Assembly (NCBI GenBank): GCA_041394905.1 | Contig: JAWKHJ010000007.1 | Span: 62,001 to 126,000 of the forward strand | Origin: RI-231 sp041394905 | GTDB taxonomy: Bacteria > Acidobacteriota > Terriglobia > Bryobacterales > UBA6623 | Reading direction: 5' to 3' | Length of the DNA: 64,000 nt | Shown here: one piece after another, positions 55,477-63,774 of the stretch | Layout: every line of letters begins with the position of its first letter | How positions within the stretch are numbered: position 1 is the first letter of the stretch | Made by a program: the position numbers and the translations under genes | The notes under the pieces: model-generated | The model's input: the letters and a program-made list of their open reading frames with translations, nothing else | The model's database searches: none | What the model was told of the DNA's origin: nothing

Positions 55477-56579
55477 TCCAGGACTTCCCGCCGTGTGACC
55501 AGCGACTCGAGGTAATCGCGGTCAACTTCGAAGCCCAGTCCAGGACTCGACGGGGGCGTAATCGTACCGCTCGCCGAGACGGTGACCTCGGGCGTGATGA
55601 TGTCGCGATTCCAGTAGCGCTGGCTGGCCGAAACGTCGCCCGGCAACGAAAAGTTCGCCAGCGTCGACATCGCAATGTTGTGCGCCCGGCCGATGCCGGA
55701 CTCGAGCATGCCGCCGCACCACACCGGCACCTGGTGCGCCCGTGCCACGTTGTGCACCAAAATCGCCTCAGAGAAGCCGCCCACGCGGCCCAGCTTGATG
55801 TTGATGATGCGGCACGCGCCGGCCTCGATTGCCTGTTCCGCATGCCGAGCAGAGCGGATCGACTCGTCCAGACACAAACGCGTCTCGAGCATGGCTTGAA
55901 GCTTGGCGTGGTCGATGATGTCATCGTCGGCCAGCGGCTGCTCGATCATGAGCAAGTTGTAATCGTCGAGCCGCTTGAGCAGCGGCGCATCCGAAAGTCG
56001 ATAGGCCGAATTGGCGTCGACCGAGAGCAGAATATCCGGGAAGCGCTCACGGACCTTGGCGACCACGTCGACGTCCCAGCCGGGCTTGATCTTGATCTTG
56101 ATGCGCTGGTAGCCGGCGTCGAGCTCGGTCTTGATCTTCTCGAGCAGCTTCTCGACCGATTCTTGGATGCCGATCGAAACGCCGCAGTCGATGATCTCGC
56201 GCGAGCCGCCGATGTGCTGCCATAGCGGCTCGCCACGCAGCCGAGCCTCGAGGTCCCACACGGCGGTTTCGAGCGCCGCCCGCGTCATGCGATGTCCGCG
56301 AATGAAGGCGAATCGGTCCGCAAGCTCCGAGGCCGCATTGACGGGCTCTTCGCGCAGCTTCGGACCGAGCACGTCGCGCAGTAGCGCCCACGAGGCGTCC
56401 ACGAACTCCTCGTTGTAGAGCGGACGCGTCTTGACCGTGGCCTCGCCCCAACCCGAGACGCCGCCGCTCTCAACCTCGACCAGCAACACGCGTCGCGCGT
56501 GCGTGACGCCGAAGCTCGTCTCGAACGGATGCTTCAGCGTCATCCGGATTTCGCGCAGAGTGATGCGGTCGATGTTCAT
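55473..56579 (-). CDS. menC: o-Succinylbenzoate synthase / N-succinylamino-acid racemase (enolase superfamily)
   Basis: 368 residues of the OSBS/NSAR subgroup. R-M-T-L-K-H-P-F-E-T-S-F-G starts the capping domain. The barrel has the catalytic K-I-K-I-K-P-G, metal ligands in S-V-D-A-N-S-A-Y, M-I-E-Q-P-L and L-C-L-D-E-S, and the second Lys in I-N-I-K-L-G-R-V-G-G. Enzymes of this group make o-succinylbenzoate for menaquinone, racemise N-succinylamino acids, or do both; sequence alone does not decide. No other men gene is in the window. The gene overlaps a GNAT acyltransferase upstream and an EamA transporter downstream by 4 nt each, the context typical of NSAR pathways. The gene symbol is therefore by family only. 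Confidence 0.85.
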   Translation of the reverse strand: MNIDRITLREIRMTLKHPFETSFGVTHARRVLLVEVESGGVSGWGEATVKTRPLYNEEFVDASWALLRDVLGPKLREEPVNAASELADRFAFIRGHRMTRAALETAVWDLEARLRGEPLWQHIGGSREIIDCGVSIGIQESVEKLLEKIKTELDAGYQRIKIKIKPGWDVDVVAKVRERFPDILLSVDANSAYRLSDAPLLKRLDDYNLLMIEQPLADDDIIDHAKLQAMLETRLCLDESIRSARHAEQAIEAGACRIINIKLGRVGGFSEAILVHNVARAHQVPVWCGGMLESGIGRAHNIAMSTLANFSLPGDVSASQRYWNRDIITPEVTVSASGTITPPSSPGLGFEVDRDYLESLVTRREVLE

Positions 56580-57340
56580 GAGTGTTTGGGGTCGGGGGAG
56601 AGCTCGAAAACGCCGCCTTCGTCGGTGACGCGCAATCCGGTCACGTGCAGCCCGTCGGCGAAGGCCTGCTGGAATTGCTCGCGGATCTCGGTCTGGATGG
56701 CGAGCGTGCGCTCAGGGTTGGTCGTGCGCGAGCGCGCCGCCTCAGCCAAGACCAAGATCTCGCGCGCGACCGGACCGTCGGGCGAGCGGCCGTGCTCGAT
56801 CGCGTAGAGCGCGCGGGGGCTGTCGATCTCCCACTCGGCGACCAGCCGGTCGGTGGGGATCGAGCCGTGCAGCTTGCTCGACGTGATGCCGTAGCAGTTA
56901 GGCCGATAGCTGCGGATCACCGCCCCGAGCTTCTCGATGTTGAAGTAGGCGTTGCGCAGCTCGAGCGGATCGAAGGTCCACTCGATCATCGTGTAGCCGT
57001 AGTCGAGGGCCTCCTCGCGCTGGCGCAGCTTCATCACCCGGCCCAGGCCGCGGTTCTGGTAATCGGGCAGCAGCCCGGTCATGTTGCTGTGCAGGTAGGT
57101 TTCGCCCGAGCGGCGGCGGCCCGCCATCGCGAAGCTGAACCCGATCATGCGTCCGCCGTCGTAAGCGCCCAAGGCCAGCCCGCCCACGTGCTTGTTGACG
57201 ATGAACAGGCGCGGCGGCACCGAATCGAACTCGGAGAATCCCCAGATATCCGCCTGCAATCGCGCCGCCTCGCGAAATTCTTCGAGGTCGGCGAGCACGC
57301 GGATCTCGACCGCGCCTAAGCGCTCTTGGCCTGTTGCCAT
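56576..57340 (-). CDS. GNAT-family acyltransferase, COG3375-like (possible D-amino-acid N-succinyltransferase)
   Basis: 254 residues. The GNAT core runs from V-E-I-R-V-L to about residue 160. S-N-M-T-G-L-L-P-D-Y-Q-N-R-G-L-G-R is motif A with the acyl-CoA pyrophosphate loop. I-E-W-T-F-D-P-L-E-L-R-N-A-Y-F-N is a strong marker of the COG3375 group often paired with OSBS/NSAR genes. In Geobacillus, a GNAT succinyltransferase, NSAR and a desuccinylase convert D- to L-amino acids. The gene overlaps menC by 4 nt and mazG by 25 nt. No desuccinylase (M20 family) is visible here. Confidence 0.83.
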   Translation of the reverse strand: MATGQERLGAVEIRVLADLEEFREAARLQADIWGFSEFDSVPPRLFIVNKHVGGLALGAYDGGRMIGFSFAMAGRRRSGETYLHSNMTGLLPDYQNRGLGRVMKLRQREEALDYGYTMIEWTFDPLELRNAYFNIEKLGAVIRSYRPNCYGITSSKLHGSIPTDRLVAEWEIDSPRALYAIEHGRSPDGPVAREILVLAEAARSRTTNPERTLAIQTEIREQFQQAFADGLHVTGLRVTDEGGVFELSPDPKHS

Positions 57341-58098
57341 AGCTGTTCCATTTCTTCGAGCGTCGAATCTTCCAGCGTCCGTCCCTGCGCGCGCAACTCT
57401 CGCTCGATGTAGCCGAAGCGCTCACGGAATTTCCGGTTCGCCCGCTTCAAGGCGAGCTCGGGGTTGATCTTCAAGAAACGCGCAATGTTTACGCCCATGA
57501 AGAGCAGATCGCCGACCTCGTCCTCGAGCGCGTCGGCGTCGTCGCCTTGGCGGGCCTCGGCGAGCTCGTCCAGCTCCTCGCGCAGCTTGTCGAGCAAGTC
57601 GTCGTAGCGCGACCAATCGAAGCCCTTGCGCGCGGCGCGCTTGCCCATGTCGAAGGCTTCGAGCAGCGCCGGCTGGTGGCGCGGCGTCTGTTCGAGGATC
57701 GACTCCGCCCCTTGCGCCTTGCCCGCCTTCTCCTCGGCCTTGATCTCTTCCCAGCGCTTGACCACCCGGCCCGCTGTCTCGATCGACTCCTCGCCGAACA
57801 CGTGCGGGTGGCGCCGGACGAGCTTCTGCGAGATCGCCTCGATCACGTCGTCGATCGAAAACAGCCCCGCCTCGCGCGCAATCTGCGCCTGAAAGACGAT
57901 CTGGAGCTGTAAGTCGCCCAGCTCTTCGGACAAGTGCGACCAGTCCTCGCGCTCGATCGCGTCGAGCACCTCGTAGGCTTCCTCCACCAGGTACGGACGC
58001 AGGGTTTTCAGCGTCTGCTCGCGGTCCCACGGGCAGCCGCCCGGAGCGCGCAGCCGCGCCATCAATGCAAGCAATTCTTCGAACTTTGCGCCGGACAT
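57316..58098 (-). CDS. mazG: Nucleoside triphosphate pyrophosphohydrolase MazG
   Basis: 260 residues with two tandem MazG domains. C-P-W-D-R-E-Q-T and E-E-A-Y-E-V-L-D-A-I then E-E-L-G-D-L-Q-L-Q form the first E-x-x-E...D-type metal site. L-R-E-E-L-D-E-L and E-D-E-V-G-D-L-L-F form the second. R-R-H-P-H-V-F-G lies between them. It hydrolyses (d)NTPs to NMPs and pyrophosphate, cleaning aberrant nucleotides and in some bacteria lowering ppGpp. It is the first gene of the four-gene minus-strand operon and divergent from kdsB. Confidence 0.94.
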   Translation of the reverse strand: MSGAKFEELLALMARLRAPGGCPWDREQTLKTLRPYLVEEAYEVLDAIEREDWSHLSEELGDLQLQIVFQAQIAREAGLFSIDDVIEAISQKLVRRHPHVFGEESIETAGRVVKRWEEIKAEEKAGKAQGAESILEQTPRHQPALLEAFDMGKRAARKGFDWSRYDDLLDKLREELDELAEARQGDDADALEDEVGDLLFMGVNIARFLKINPELALKRANRKFRERFGYIERELRAQGRTLEDSTLEEMEQLWQQAKSA

Positions 58099-58152
58099 GC
58101 CAGAATGGGCGATGCGGAAAAGCCCACTGTAGCACGCGTTCCGCCTCTCTCC

Positions 58153-58902
58153 ATGTCCCCGAAGTTGAAGGTCATTGGCGTCATTCCGGCGCGCTTCGAG
58201 TCCGCCCGTCTGCAGGGCAAACCGCTCGCCCTCATCGGCTCAAAGACGATGATCGAACACGTCTACACGCGCGCCTCACGCTCGGAGCTGCTCTCCGATC
58301 TCGTCGTCGCCACCGATGACGAACGCATCTTCCGCGCCGTCGAACAGTTTGGCGGCAAAGCGGCGATGACCTCCCGCGAGCACCCCTCCGGCACAGACCG
58401 CGTCGCCGAGGTCGCCGAGAATTCCGACGCCGATGTCGTCGTCAACATCCAAGGCGATGAACCCTTCCTGTCTCCGCGCGTGCTCGACCAGCTCGTCGAG
58501 CCGTTTCACGCCGAGCCCGCCGTCGAAATGACCACGCTGGCCCGCCTGATCGAAGACGCCGAGACGCTCGAGGACCCTAACGTCGTCAAAGTGGTCTTTA
58601 ACCGCCGCGCCGACGCGCTCTACTTCTCGCGCTCGGTCATCCCCCACCCGCGCCGCGCCGAGCAACACCGCGCCTACGAGCACATCGGCCTCTACGGCTT
58701 CCGGCGCGACTTCCTGCTCGCCTACGCGCGCCTGGAGCCCACCCCGCTCGAGCGCATCGAGGCGCTCGAGCAGCTCCGAGCGCTCGAGAACGGCCACTCC
58801 ATCCGCGTCGTCGTCACCGAGGACCACCTCGGCCTCAGCGTCGACACTCCCGCCGACCTCGCCCGGGCCAACGCCTTCCTGGCCGAGCGCCCCGGCGTAT
58901 GA
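58153..58902 (+). CDS. kdsB: 3-Deoxy-manno-octulosonate cytidylyltransferase
   Basis: 249 residues from the ATG at 58153. G-V-I-P-A-R-F-E-S-A-R-L-Q-G-K-P-L is the nucleotide-binding loop of KdsB. A-T-D-D-E-R-I, R-E-H-P-S-G-T-D-R-V-A-E-V, V-V-N-I-Q-G-D-E-P-F and Y-F-S-R-S-V-I-P are further family motifs. It activates Kdo as CMP-Kdo for lipopolysaccharide core, so the organism should have an outer membrane with Kdo. The frame runs open further upstream only as the antisense of mazG. The glutamine amidotransferase gene follows after 19 bp. Confidence 0.95.
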   Translation: MSPKLKVIGVIPARFESARLQGKPLALIGSKTMIEHVYTRASRSELLSDLVVATDDERIFRAVEQFGGKAAMTSREHPSGTDRVAEVAENSDADVVVNIQGDEPFLSPRVLDQLVEPFHAEPAVEMTTLARLIEDAETLEDPNVVKVVFNRRADALYFSRSVIPHPRRAEQHRAYEHIGLYGFRRDFLLAYARLEPTPLERIEALEQLRALENGHSIRVVVTEDHLGLSVDTPADLARANAFLAERPGV

Positions 58903-58921
58903 TGAAATCTGAGCCGCTGCC

Positions 58922-59485
58922 ATGATTCTGGTCATCGACAACTACGACTCGTTCACCTTCAACCTCGTCCAATACCTGGGCGAGCTCGGGGCCGAGATGG
59001 AAGTGTGGCGCAATGATCAGATCACGCTCGACGAGATCGCGGCGAAGAACCCCGAACGCATCGTCATCTCGCCCGGGCCCTGTACCCCCAGGGAAGCCGG
59101 CGTCTCGGTCGGGCTGATCCAGCGCTTCTCCGGCCAACTGCCCATCTTCGGTGTCTGCCTGGGGCACCAGTCGATCGGCGAGGCCTTCGGCGGCGATGTC
59201 GTCCGCGCGCCTTACCTGATGCACGGCAAGACCAGCCAGATCCACCACAACGGCGAAGGCGTGTTCCGCAACCTGCCGCAAGACTTCACTGCGACGCGCT
59301 ACCACTCGCTGATCGTCAAGAAGGACACGCTCCCCGACTCGCTCGCCATCACGGCCGAAACCGACGATGGTCTGATCATGGGCCTGCGGCACCGTGAGCA
59401 CCCGACGTTCGGCGTACAGTTTCACCCCGAGTCGATCCTCACCGAGGTCGGCAAGAAGCTGCTGTCGAATTTCCTTTCGGCCTAA
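58922..59485 (+). CDS. trpG: Anthranilate/aminodeoxychorismate synthase, glutamine amidotransferase component
   Basis: 187 residues, a class I glutamine amidotransferase. I-D-N-Y-D-S-F-T-F-N-L-V is the TrpG/PabA N-terminus. S-P-G-P-C-T-P, G-V-C-L-G-H-Q (nucleophile Cys) and F-H-P-E-S (His-Glu) complete the triad. M-H-G-K-T-S lies between. It supplies ammonia to a TrpE or PabB partner for tryptophan or folate synthesis; many bacteria use one protein for both. No trpE/pabB is adjacent. TATGAT (58898-58903) lies 18 nt before the ATG. Confidence 0.93.
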   Translation: MILVIDNYDSFTFNLVQYLGELGAEMEVWRNDQITLDEIAAKNPERIVISPGPCTPREAGVSVGLIQRFSGQLPIFGVCLGHQSIGEAFGGDVVRAPYLMHGKTSQIHHNGEGVFRNLPQDFTATRYHSLIVKKDTLPDSLAITAETDDGLIMGLRHREHPTFGVQFHPESILTEVGKKLLSNFLSA

Positions 59486-59531
59486 GGGCGCGCTAAACCC
59501 TGACATCCCGCCACTGTTCTCGTGGGCGCAC

Positions 59532-59537
59532 TACAAT
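59532..59537 (+). promoter_or_regulatory. -10 box TACAAT, 11 nt before a start codon
   Basis: TACAAT ends 11 nt before the ATG at 59549, giving a predicted leader of about 4-5 nt and no Shine-Dalgarno. Same hexamer and spacing as upstream of xseB (8363). Confidence 0.45.
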
Positions 59538-59548
59538 ACTAGGCGCCT

Positions 59549-60870
59549 ATGACCCGCCGCACCTTTGTGTCCACCACTGCGGCCGCACTGGCCGTCCCCC
59601 AGGCCCTGTCCGCTTCCGATCCCGTACGCGTCGGAATCATCGGCGTGGGCAACATTGGCACGCGTCACCTCGAGCGCCGTCTACTCCCGATGGAACGCAA
59701 AGACGGCATCCTCAAAATGACCGCCGCCTGCGACATCTACGACCGCGCCAAGTTCCGCGCGCAAGAGATGATCGGACTCTCGAGCAAAGACGTGCATCAC
59801 GACTTCCGAGAGCTGCTCGCGCGCCCGGACGTCGACGCCGTGCTGATCGCAACTCCCGAGCACTGGCACGCCCCGATGGCGCTCGCCGCCGTCGAAGCAG
59901 GCAAGGATGTCTACCTCGAGAAGCCCATGACGCGCACCGTCGCCGAGGCCAAGCAGCTCGCCGAAGCGGTCGAGCGCACCGGCCGCGTGCTGCAGGTGGG
60001 CAGCCAGTGGGTCTCAGACCCCGCCTACCACCAGGCCAAACGCCTGATCGCCGAAGGCCTGATCGGCGACGTCGTCTGGATGCAGTCGAGCTACTCGTCG
60101 AACCACCCCGACGGCGTCTGGCAGTATTACGTCGACGAAGAGGCGAACCCGGAGACAATCGACTGGAAGGCCTTTTGGGCGAAGCGCCGGAGCAGGAGTT
60201 TTCCGGCGAGCGCTTCTTCCGCTGGCGCAAGTATTGGGACTTTTCCGGCGGCATCGCCACCGACTTTCTCTACCACCGGCTCAGCCCTCTGCTCTATGCC
60301 GTCGGCCCGCGCTTCCCCACACGCGTAACGGCTTCGGGCGGGCTGTGGCACTTCAAGAATCGCCAAGTGCCCGACTCCTACCAGACCACGATCGAATACG
60401 ACGGCTTCGGCTGCGACTTGTTCGGATCCTGCGCTTCGCAGAGTTCGAACGGCCTGCACGGCCCGACCATCTATGGCCGCAAGGCGACCATCGAGATCGG
60501 AGCGGGGCAAGTCGTCGTCAAGCCCGAGCGCCTGTTCGCCGCCGATTTCAAGAAAGCCACGGGCAAGGAGCAGCTTGTGATCGAGGTCGACAACCGCGAC
60601 CAACAGACGGCGCGCACGGCGCACATGCTCAACTTCCTCGATTGCGTACGGACTCGCGAGAAGCCGATCTTCGACGCGCGCTTCGGCTACCAGGTGATGG
60701 CGGCCATCAAGCTCGGCGTCGACAGCTACCGACAGGGCCGCGTGTTCGGCTTCGATCCAGAAGACGAGACGATCCTCGATCCGCCTCCGGAGCGGCATCA
60801 GGGCTACGAAGGCGATGGGACGAATGATCCCGACGCGGGCCCGCAGTACGGGAAGCGAGGCGTAGTCTGA
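59549..60870 (+). CDS. Gfo/Idh/MocA-family oxidoreductase (1), Tat-exported, one frameshift
   Basis: The Tat-like T-R-R-T-F-V-S-T-T-A-A precedes V-G-I-I-G-V-G-N-I-G, the NAD(P)-binding loop. A-T-P-E-H-W-H-A and Y-L-E-K-P-M-T (the E-K-P motif) are canonical. The frame changes near 60178: adding one G gives W-G-E-A-P-E-Q-E-F, and the C-terminal GFO_IDH_MocA domain continues to 60870 for exactly 440 residues. S-G-G-I-A-T-D-F-L-Y-H corresponds to the G-G-x3-D-x3-H catalytic motif. It probably oxidises or rearranges a sugar with tightly bound NAD(P). The PhyH dioxygenase gene follows after 5 bp. Confidence 0.88.
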
Positions 60871-60875
60871 GAGGA

Positions 60876-61659
60876 ATGGGTTTCGAACGTTTCCAACGCG
60901 ACGGCTACCTGGTCGTCCGCGAGCTGCTCAACACCGAAGAGGTCGGCCTGCTCTCCGACATCGCCCGCGTGGATCGCGACTTGGTGCAGCAAAAGATCGT
61001 GCGCCGCGACGGCGAGGGCGGCAACACCGAGCTCACCGTCGTCAACGACCTGCCCGAGGACACAATCTACGGCGCGATCGTGCGCTCCGAGCTGATCGTC
61101 CGCCCAATGGAAAAGTTCCTCGGCGGCGAGGTTTACCACTACCACCACAAGATGATCCTCAAGCAGAAGCAAACTGGCGGCGCTTGGGCCTGGCATCAAG
61201 ACTACGGGTATTGGTACTCGAACGGCTGCCTATTCCCCGACATGGCGAGCTGCATGATCGCCGTCGACCGCGCCACCAAGGAGAACGGCTGTTTGCAGGT
61301 TCTCGCCGGCTCACACCACATGGGCCGCATCGACCACGTGACGGTAGGGACGCAGACCGGCGCTGATCCCGAGCGCATGGAGCACATCCTGCCGAAATTC
61401 GAGCGTGTGTACGTGGAGCCTCGAGCCCGGCGACGCGGTGTTCTTCCACTCGAACCTGCTGCATCGCTCCGACCAGAACACCTCGGATCATCCGCGCTGG
61501 GCGTTCATCTGCTGCTACAACGCGGCGCGGAACAATCCTTACAAGAAGCACCACCACCCATGCTACGAGCCGCTCGACGTCTGGCCGCATGAGAAGGTCG
61601 CCGAAGTTGGCCGCGCGCACTGGCGGCGCTTCGTGGACGTGGATCCTGTTGCGGAATAG
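60876..61659 (+). CDS. Phytanoyl-CoA dioxygenase (PhyH)-family protein, one frameshift
   Basis: F-Q-R-D-G-Y-L-V-V-R-E-L-L starts the double-stranded beta-helix typical of PhyH. W-H-Q-D-Y-G holds the H-x-D iron ligands; after the frame change near 61415 (one extra C) comes G-D-A-V-F-F-H-S-N-L-L-H-R-S with the distal His. R-W-A-F-I binds 2-oxoglutarate. The corrected length is 260 residues. It should hydroxylate or otherwise oxidise a small molecule with Fe(II) and 2-oxoglutarate. GAGAGGA lies just before the ATG. The two Gfo/Idh genes flank it at 5 and 3 bp, so they likely form one pathway. Confidence 0.88.
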
Positions 61660-61662
61660 TCA

Positions 61663-62701
61663 ATGAAAGTGATTCGGATCGCCATGCTCGGCTCCGGCTT
61701 CGTCGCCGACTTCTACATGCAGGGGTTGGCGAACGTCAACGGTCAGGAAGTCGTCGTCAACTACTCGCGCTCAGCCGAGCGCGGCGAAGCCTTCAAGGCC
61801 AAATGGGGCGTCCCCGAATGCTCAACCGATCTTGCCGCCGTGGCTTCCCGCGACGACATCGACCTGTTCGTCATCGCCCTGCCCAACGAAGAGCATCTGC
61901 CAACGGCTCTCCTGCTTGCCGAGAAGGGCCGCAATCAGGTCTGCACCAGCCGCTCGCGCGCAACCGGGCGGAAGCGCGCGCCATCTGGGACGCCGCGAAG
62001 AGTTCCGGCGCGATGCAGGCTACGCCGAGACGGAGGTTTTTGCGCCGGCGGTGGTCAAGGCGCGCGAGGTGGTCGAGGGCGGCGGCATCGGGCGCGTGCT
62101 CTGGGTGCGCTCGCGCGAGTCCCACTCGGGTCCGCACAGTCCGCACTTTTGGGATGTGGAGAAGACCGGTGGGGGCGCAATGAACGATCTCGGCTGCCAC
62201 TGCATCTCCGCCGCGCGTTACTTCTTCGGCAAGGAGCGCAAGATCACCCGCGTGATGGCTTGGGGCCAGCGCTTGGTTCACCACGACAAGACCGAGGGCG
62301 AAGACAACGCTCTGCTCGTGCTCGAATTCGACGGCGGCGGCGTGGCCCACTGCGAGCTCTCTTGGACGACAAAAGGCGGGCTCGACCTGCGCAACGAGAT
62401 CCACGGCGACGAGGGGTCGATCTTCACAGACGTTACACGCGGGACGCCGATCCGGGCCTTCACCTCGCAGCCAGCCGGCTACGTCATCGAGAAAGCCGAC
62501 ATCGATTTCGGCTGGACGCAGCCCCTGCCCGAGGAAGCGTTTACCTACGGTTACCAAGCCGAGATGCGCCACTTCGTCGAGTGCGTACGCGACGGCAAGA
62601 CTCCGCGCGAGACCTACGAGGACGGCTACATCGTCAACTGCATTTTGGACGCGGGCTACCGCTCGATGCGCGAAGACCGTTGGGTTGAAGTGGAAGGCTA
62701 A
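61663..62701 (+). CDS. Gfo/Idh/MocA-family oxidoreductase (2), cytoplasmic, two frameshifts
   Basis: I-A-M-L-G-S-G-F-V-A-D-F-Y is the nucleotide-binding loop and A-L-P-N-E-E-H-L follows. Two single-base deletions (near 61956 and 62030) break the frame; restoring them gives C-T-K-P-L-A (the K-P motif) and G-Y-A-E-T-E-V-F-A-P, with exactly 346 residues. G-G-G-A-M-N-D-L-G-C-H-C gives the catalytic region. Unlike the first Gfo/Idh it has no signal peptide, so it acts in the cytoplasm, perhaps on the product made available by its neighbours. It starts 3 bp after the PhyH gene and is convergent with tdh, with no gap. Confidence 0.88.
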
Positions 62702-63724
62702 TTACCACTTCAGAATGACCTTGCCCGAGCGTCCCGAGCGCATCACGTCGAAACCCTTCTCAAACTCGGTGTGATCGAAGCGGTGCGTGATGACCGGACG
62801 CAAGTCCAGCCCGCCGCGCACCAGCACCGCCATCTTGTACCAGGTCTCATACATCTCGCGGCCATAGATGCCGCTGATGGTGAGCATGTTGAAGATGACC
62901 GTGCGCCAGTTGATCGCCATCTCGGCCGACGGGATGCCGAGCATGGCGATCTTGCCGCCGTGGCTCATGTTGTCGAGCATGTCGCGAAAAGCGCTCGCTA
63001 CGCCGGACATTTCGAGACCCACGTCGAATCCTTCGCGCATGCCAAGCTCTTGCTGCACGTCTTGGAGCTTCTCCGTACGCACATCGACCGCGCGGGTGGC
63101 GCCGAGCTTCATCGCCAGTTCGAGCCGCCACGGGTTGACGTCGGTCACCACCACATGGCGCGCCCCGGCGTGGCGCACGACCGCCGCCGCCATGCAGCCG
63201 ATGGGCCCGGCGCCGGTGATCAACACGTCTTCGCCTAGGACTGGAAATTTGAGCGCCGTGTGGACCGCATTGCCGAACGGATCGAAGATGGCCGCCACGT
63301 CACGATCGATCGTAGGATCGTGGTGCCAGACGTTGGTCATCGGCAGCGCAATGTACTCGGCGAAAGCGCCGGCGCGGTTGACGCCGATGCCCTTGGTATC
63401 CGCGCAAAGGTGGCGCTTACCGGCCATGCAGTTGCGGCATAGGCCGCAGACCACGTGTCCCTCGCCGCTGACGAGGTCGCCCACGGCGAAGCCCTTGACG
63501 TTCGAGCCGACTTCGGCCACTTCGCCGACGAATTCGTGACCAATGACGAGCCCGTCCGGGATGGTGCGCTGCGCCCAGTCGTCCCAATCGTAAATGTGAA
63601 CGTCGGTGCCGCAAATCCCGGTCCGGTCGACGCGGATGAGCACGTCGTTGATGCCCACCTCAGGCATCGGAACGTCTTCGAGCCACAACCCGGGCTCGCG
63701 TTTGCTTTTGACTAGGGCTTGGAT
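62702..63724 (-). CDS. tdh: L-threonine 3-dehydrogenase, start codon apparently AUC
   Basis: Zinc-dependent medium-chain dehydrogenase. T-G-I-C-G-T-D-V-H-I-Y and G-H-E-F-V-G-E-V bind the catalytic zinc; C-G-L-C-R-N-C and a further Cys bind the structural zinc. D-P-F-G-N-A-V-H-T-A and G-A-G-P-I-G are Tdh signatures. It oxidises threonine to 2-amino-3-ketobutyrate. Homologues start M-Q-A-L-V-K; here that position reads AUC-Q-A-L-V-K, with AGGAGG 6 nt upstream. Counting from there gives 340 residues (E. coli Tdh: 341). Longer open-frame starts up to 63790 would run into the divergent sulfatase gene. Either the start is AUC or one base is wrong. Confidence 0.9.
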   Translation of the reverse strand: MQALVKSKREPGLWLEDVPMPEVGINDVLIRVDRTGICGTDVHIYDWDDWAQRTIPDGLVIGHEFVGEVAEVGSNVKGFAVGDLVSGEGHVVCGLCRNCMAGKRHLCADTKGIGVNRAGAFAEYIALPMTNVWHHDPTIDRDVAAIFDPFGNAVHTALKFPVLGEDVLITGAGPIGCMAAAVVRHAGARHVVVTDVNPWRLELAMKLGATRAVDVRTEKLQDVQQELGMREGFDVGLEMSGVASAFRDMLDNMSHGGKIAMLGIPSAEMAINWRTVIFNMLTISGIYGREMYETWYKMAVLVRGGLDLRPVITHRFDHTEFEKGFDVMRSGRSGKVILKW

Positions 63725-63730
63725 AACGCG

Positions 63731-63736
63731 CCTCCT
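63731..63736 (-). promoter_or_regulatory. Perfect Shine-Dalgarno AGGAGG in front of the tdh AUC
   Basis: AGGAGG on the minus strand is 6 nt from the codon ATC (63724-63722), the position at which the family Met is expected. There is no ATG, GTG or TTG at a usable distance. Confidence 0.75.
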
Positions 63737-63774
63737 ATTTCGTATTCTGGCATCCCGGCCCGCCGATACGACCC

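Noticed and set aside
55473..56579. Firm assignment of the MenC-like gene to menaquinone synthesis
   Set aside because: OSBS and NSAR cannot be separated by the motifs I can read, and the neighbours favour the racemase pathway.
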